This document shows positions 5,119-5,430 of a stretch of 5,430 nucleotides of DNA, one piece after another. The stretch is from Pseudomonadota bacterium (GTDB lineage Bacteria > Desulfobacterota > BSN033 > WVXP01 > G020346125), in the NCBI GenBank assembly GCA_030672465.1, contig DAOVGJ010000188.1, positions 1-5,430 on the forward strand, read 5' to 3'. The notes below the pieces were generated by a model that saw only the letters and a list, made by a program, of their open reading frames with translations, was not told where the DNA came from and made no database searches. The translations under genes were made by a program, and so were the position numbers. Numbering within the stretch: the stretch's first letter is position 1; the number at the start of each line of letters is the position of its first letter.

Positions 5119-5430
5119 TCACGCGTGGGTCCATAGCGTTGATACTTCAGTAGGCCTCTCGAGGTTCTTCTTCTCCAAGGCCTCTTGTTCGTGCTTACAA
5201 TCGATGCAGAGGGTGGCCATGGGTCTGGCCCGCAGCCGTTTCAGGGAAATTTGCTGGCCGCATTCCTCGCATACACCGAAGGTGCCGCTCTCTATCTTCT
5301 CCAAGGCCTCTTTGATCTTGACCATCAATTTGCTCTCGCGGTCCCTCAAGCGCAAAAGGAAATCCCTCTCCAACTGATCGGATGCCTGATCCATGGGATC
5401 CGACGACGACTCTTCGGTTCCCTTCACCGT
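5119..5430 (-). CDS. DksA/TraR-family zinc-finger protein, 5' end cut by the window edge
   Basis: 103 codons are visible on the minus strand and the frame stays open at the window end. Family members of this type are usually about 115-150 aa, so the true start is probably beyond 5430; the in-frame GTG at 5427-5425 is not convincing. Known role: DksA binds the RNA polymerase secondary channel and, with ppGpp, tunes transcription in the stringent response. Numbering from that GTG: DPMDQAS (10-16) carries the two Asp (10 and 13) matching the coiled-coil tip Asp71/Asp74 of E. coli DksA; LRDRESKL and KIKEALEKIESGTFGVCEEC follow. A four-Cys zinc knuckle is formed by Cys53, Cys56, Cys74 and Cys77 (CxxC-x17-CxxC), with LRARPMATLCIDCK in between. 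The tail PTEVSTLWTHA is unusual. It could be DksA proper or a DksA-like paralogue; the missing N-terminus prevents a decision. Confidence 0.88.
   Translation of the reverse strand, partial: TVKGTEESSSDPMDQASDQLERDFLLRLRDRESKLMVKIKEALEKIESGTFGVCEECGQQISLKRLRARPMATLCIDCKHEQEALEKKNLERPTEVSTLWTHA

Overview
The window looks like a chromosomal segment of a Gram-negative, Desulfobacterota (Deltaproteobacteria)-like bacterium. This rests on the style of the DksA/TraR protein, the transglutaminase-like and von Willebrand proteins with export or anchor segments, and frequent AGG/AGA arginine codons. It is an impression from sequence style, not a database match. No phage, plasmid, CRISPR or rRNA genes are visible.

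Region 1 (1-397) has no gene but is the most unusual part. Positions 40-304 form a compact, ORF-free element. It is bounded by 22- and 24-nt inverted repeats and flanked, with no gap, by an 11-bp direct repeat (GGGATAGGGTT at 29-39 and 305-315). This is the signature of a MITE-like non-autonomous transposon with a target-site duplication. Inside it, 63-228 folds into one long nested rod. Its defects are mostly G.U wobbles and G.A-type internal loops when read as + strand RNA, so the element may also encode a structured RNA.

Region 2 (398-3200) holds two exported or envelope-tethered proteins. One is a transglutaminase-like cysteine-protease-fold protein with an N-terminal membrane segment. 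The other is a VWA/MIDAS protein with a signal peptide and a C-terminal membrane anchor. The gap between them is spanned by an uninterrupted small frame (1918-2091) that overlaps the stop of the first gene and the first possible start of the second.

Region 3 (3201-4719) begins with a non-coding stretch carrying two abutting 7-1-7 palindromes and a plausible sigma70-type promoter. Two tandem TenA/PqqC-superfamily genes follow. The second keeps the catalytic residues of thiaminase II (TenA), implying thiamin pyrimidine salvage. The first has lost them and probably does something else.

Region 4 (4720-5430) has a possible 34-codon small ORF, a small PGPGW-type membrane protein, and a convergent, 5'-truncated DksA/TraR-family zinc-finger gene on the minus strand that runs off the window end. 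Apart from the tenA pair and the possible coupling across 1918-2091, the genes do not form an obvious single pathway.
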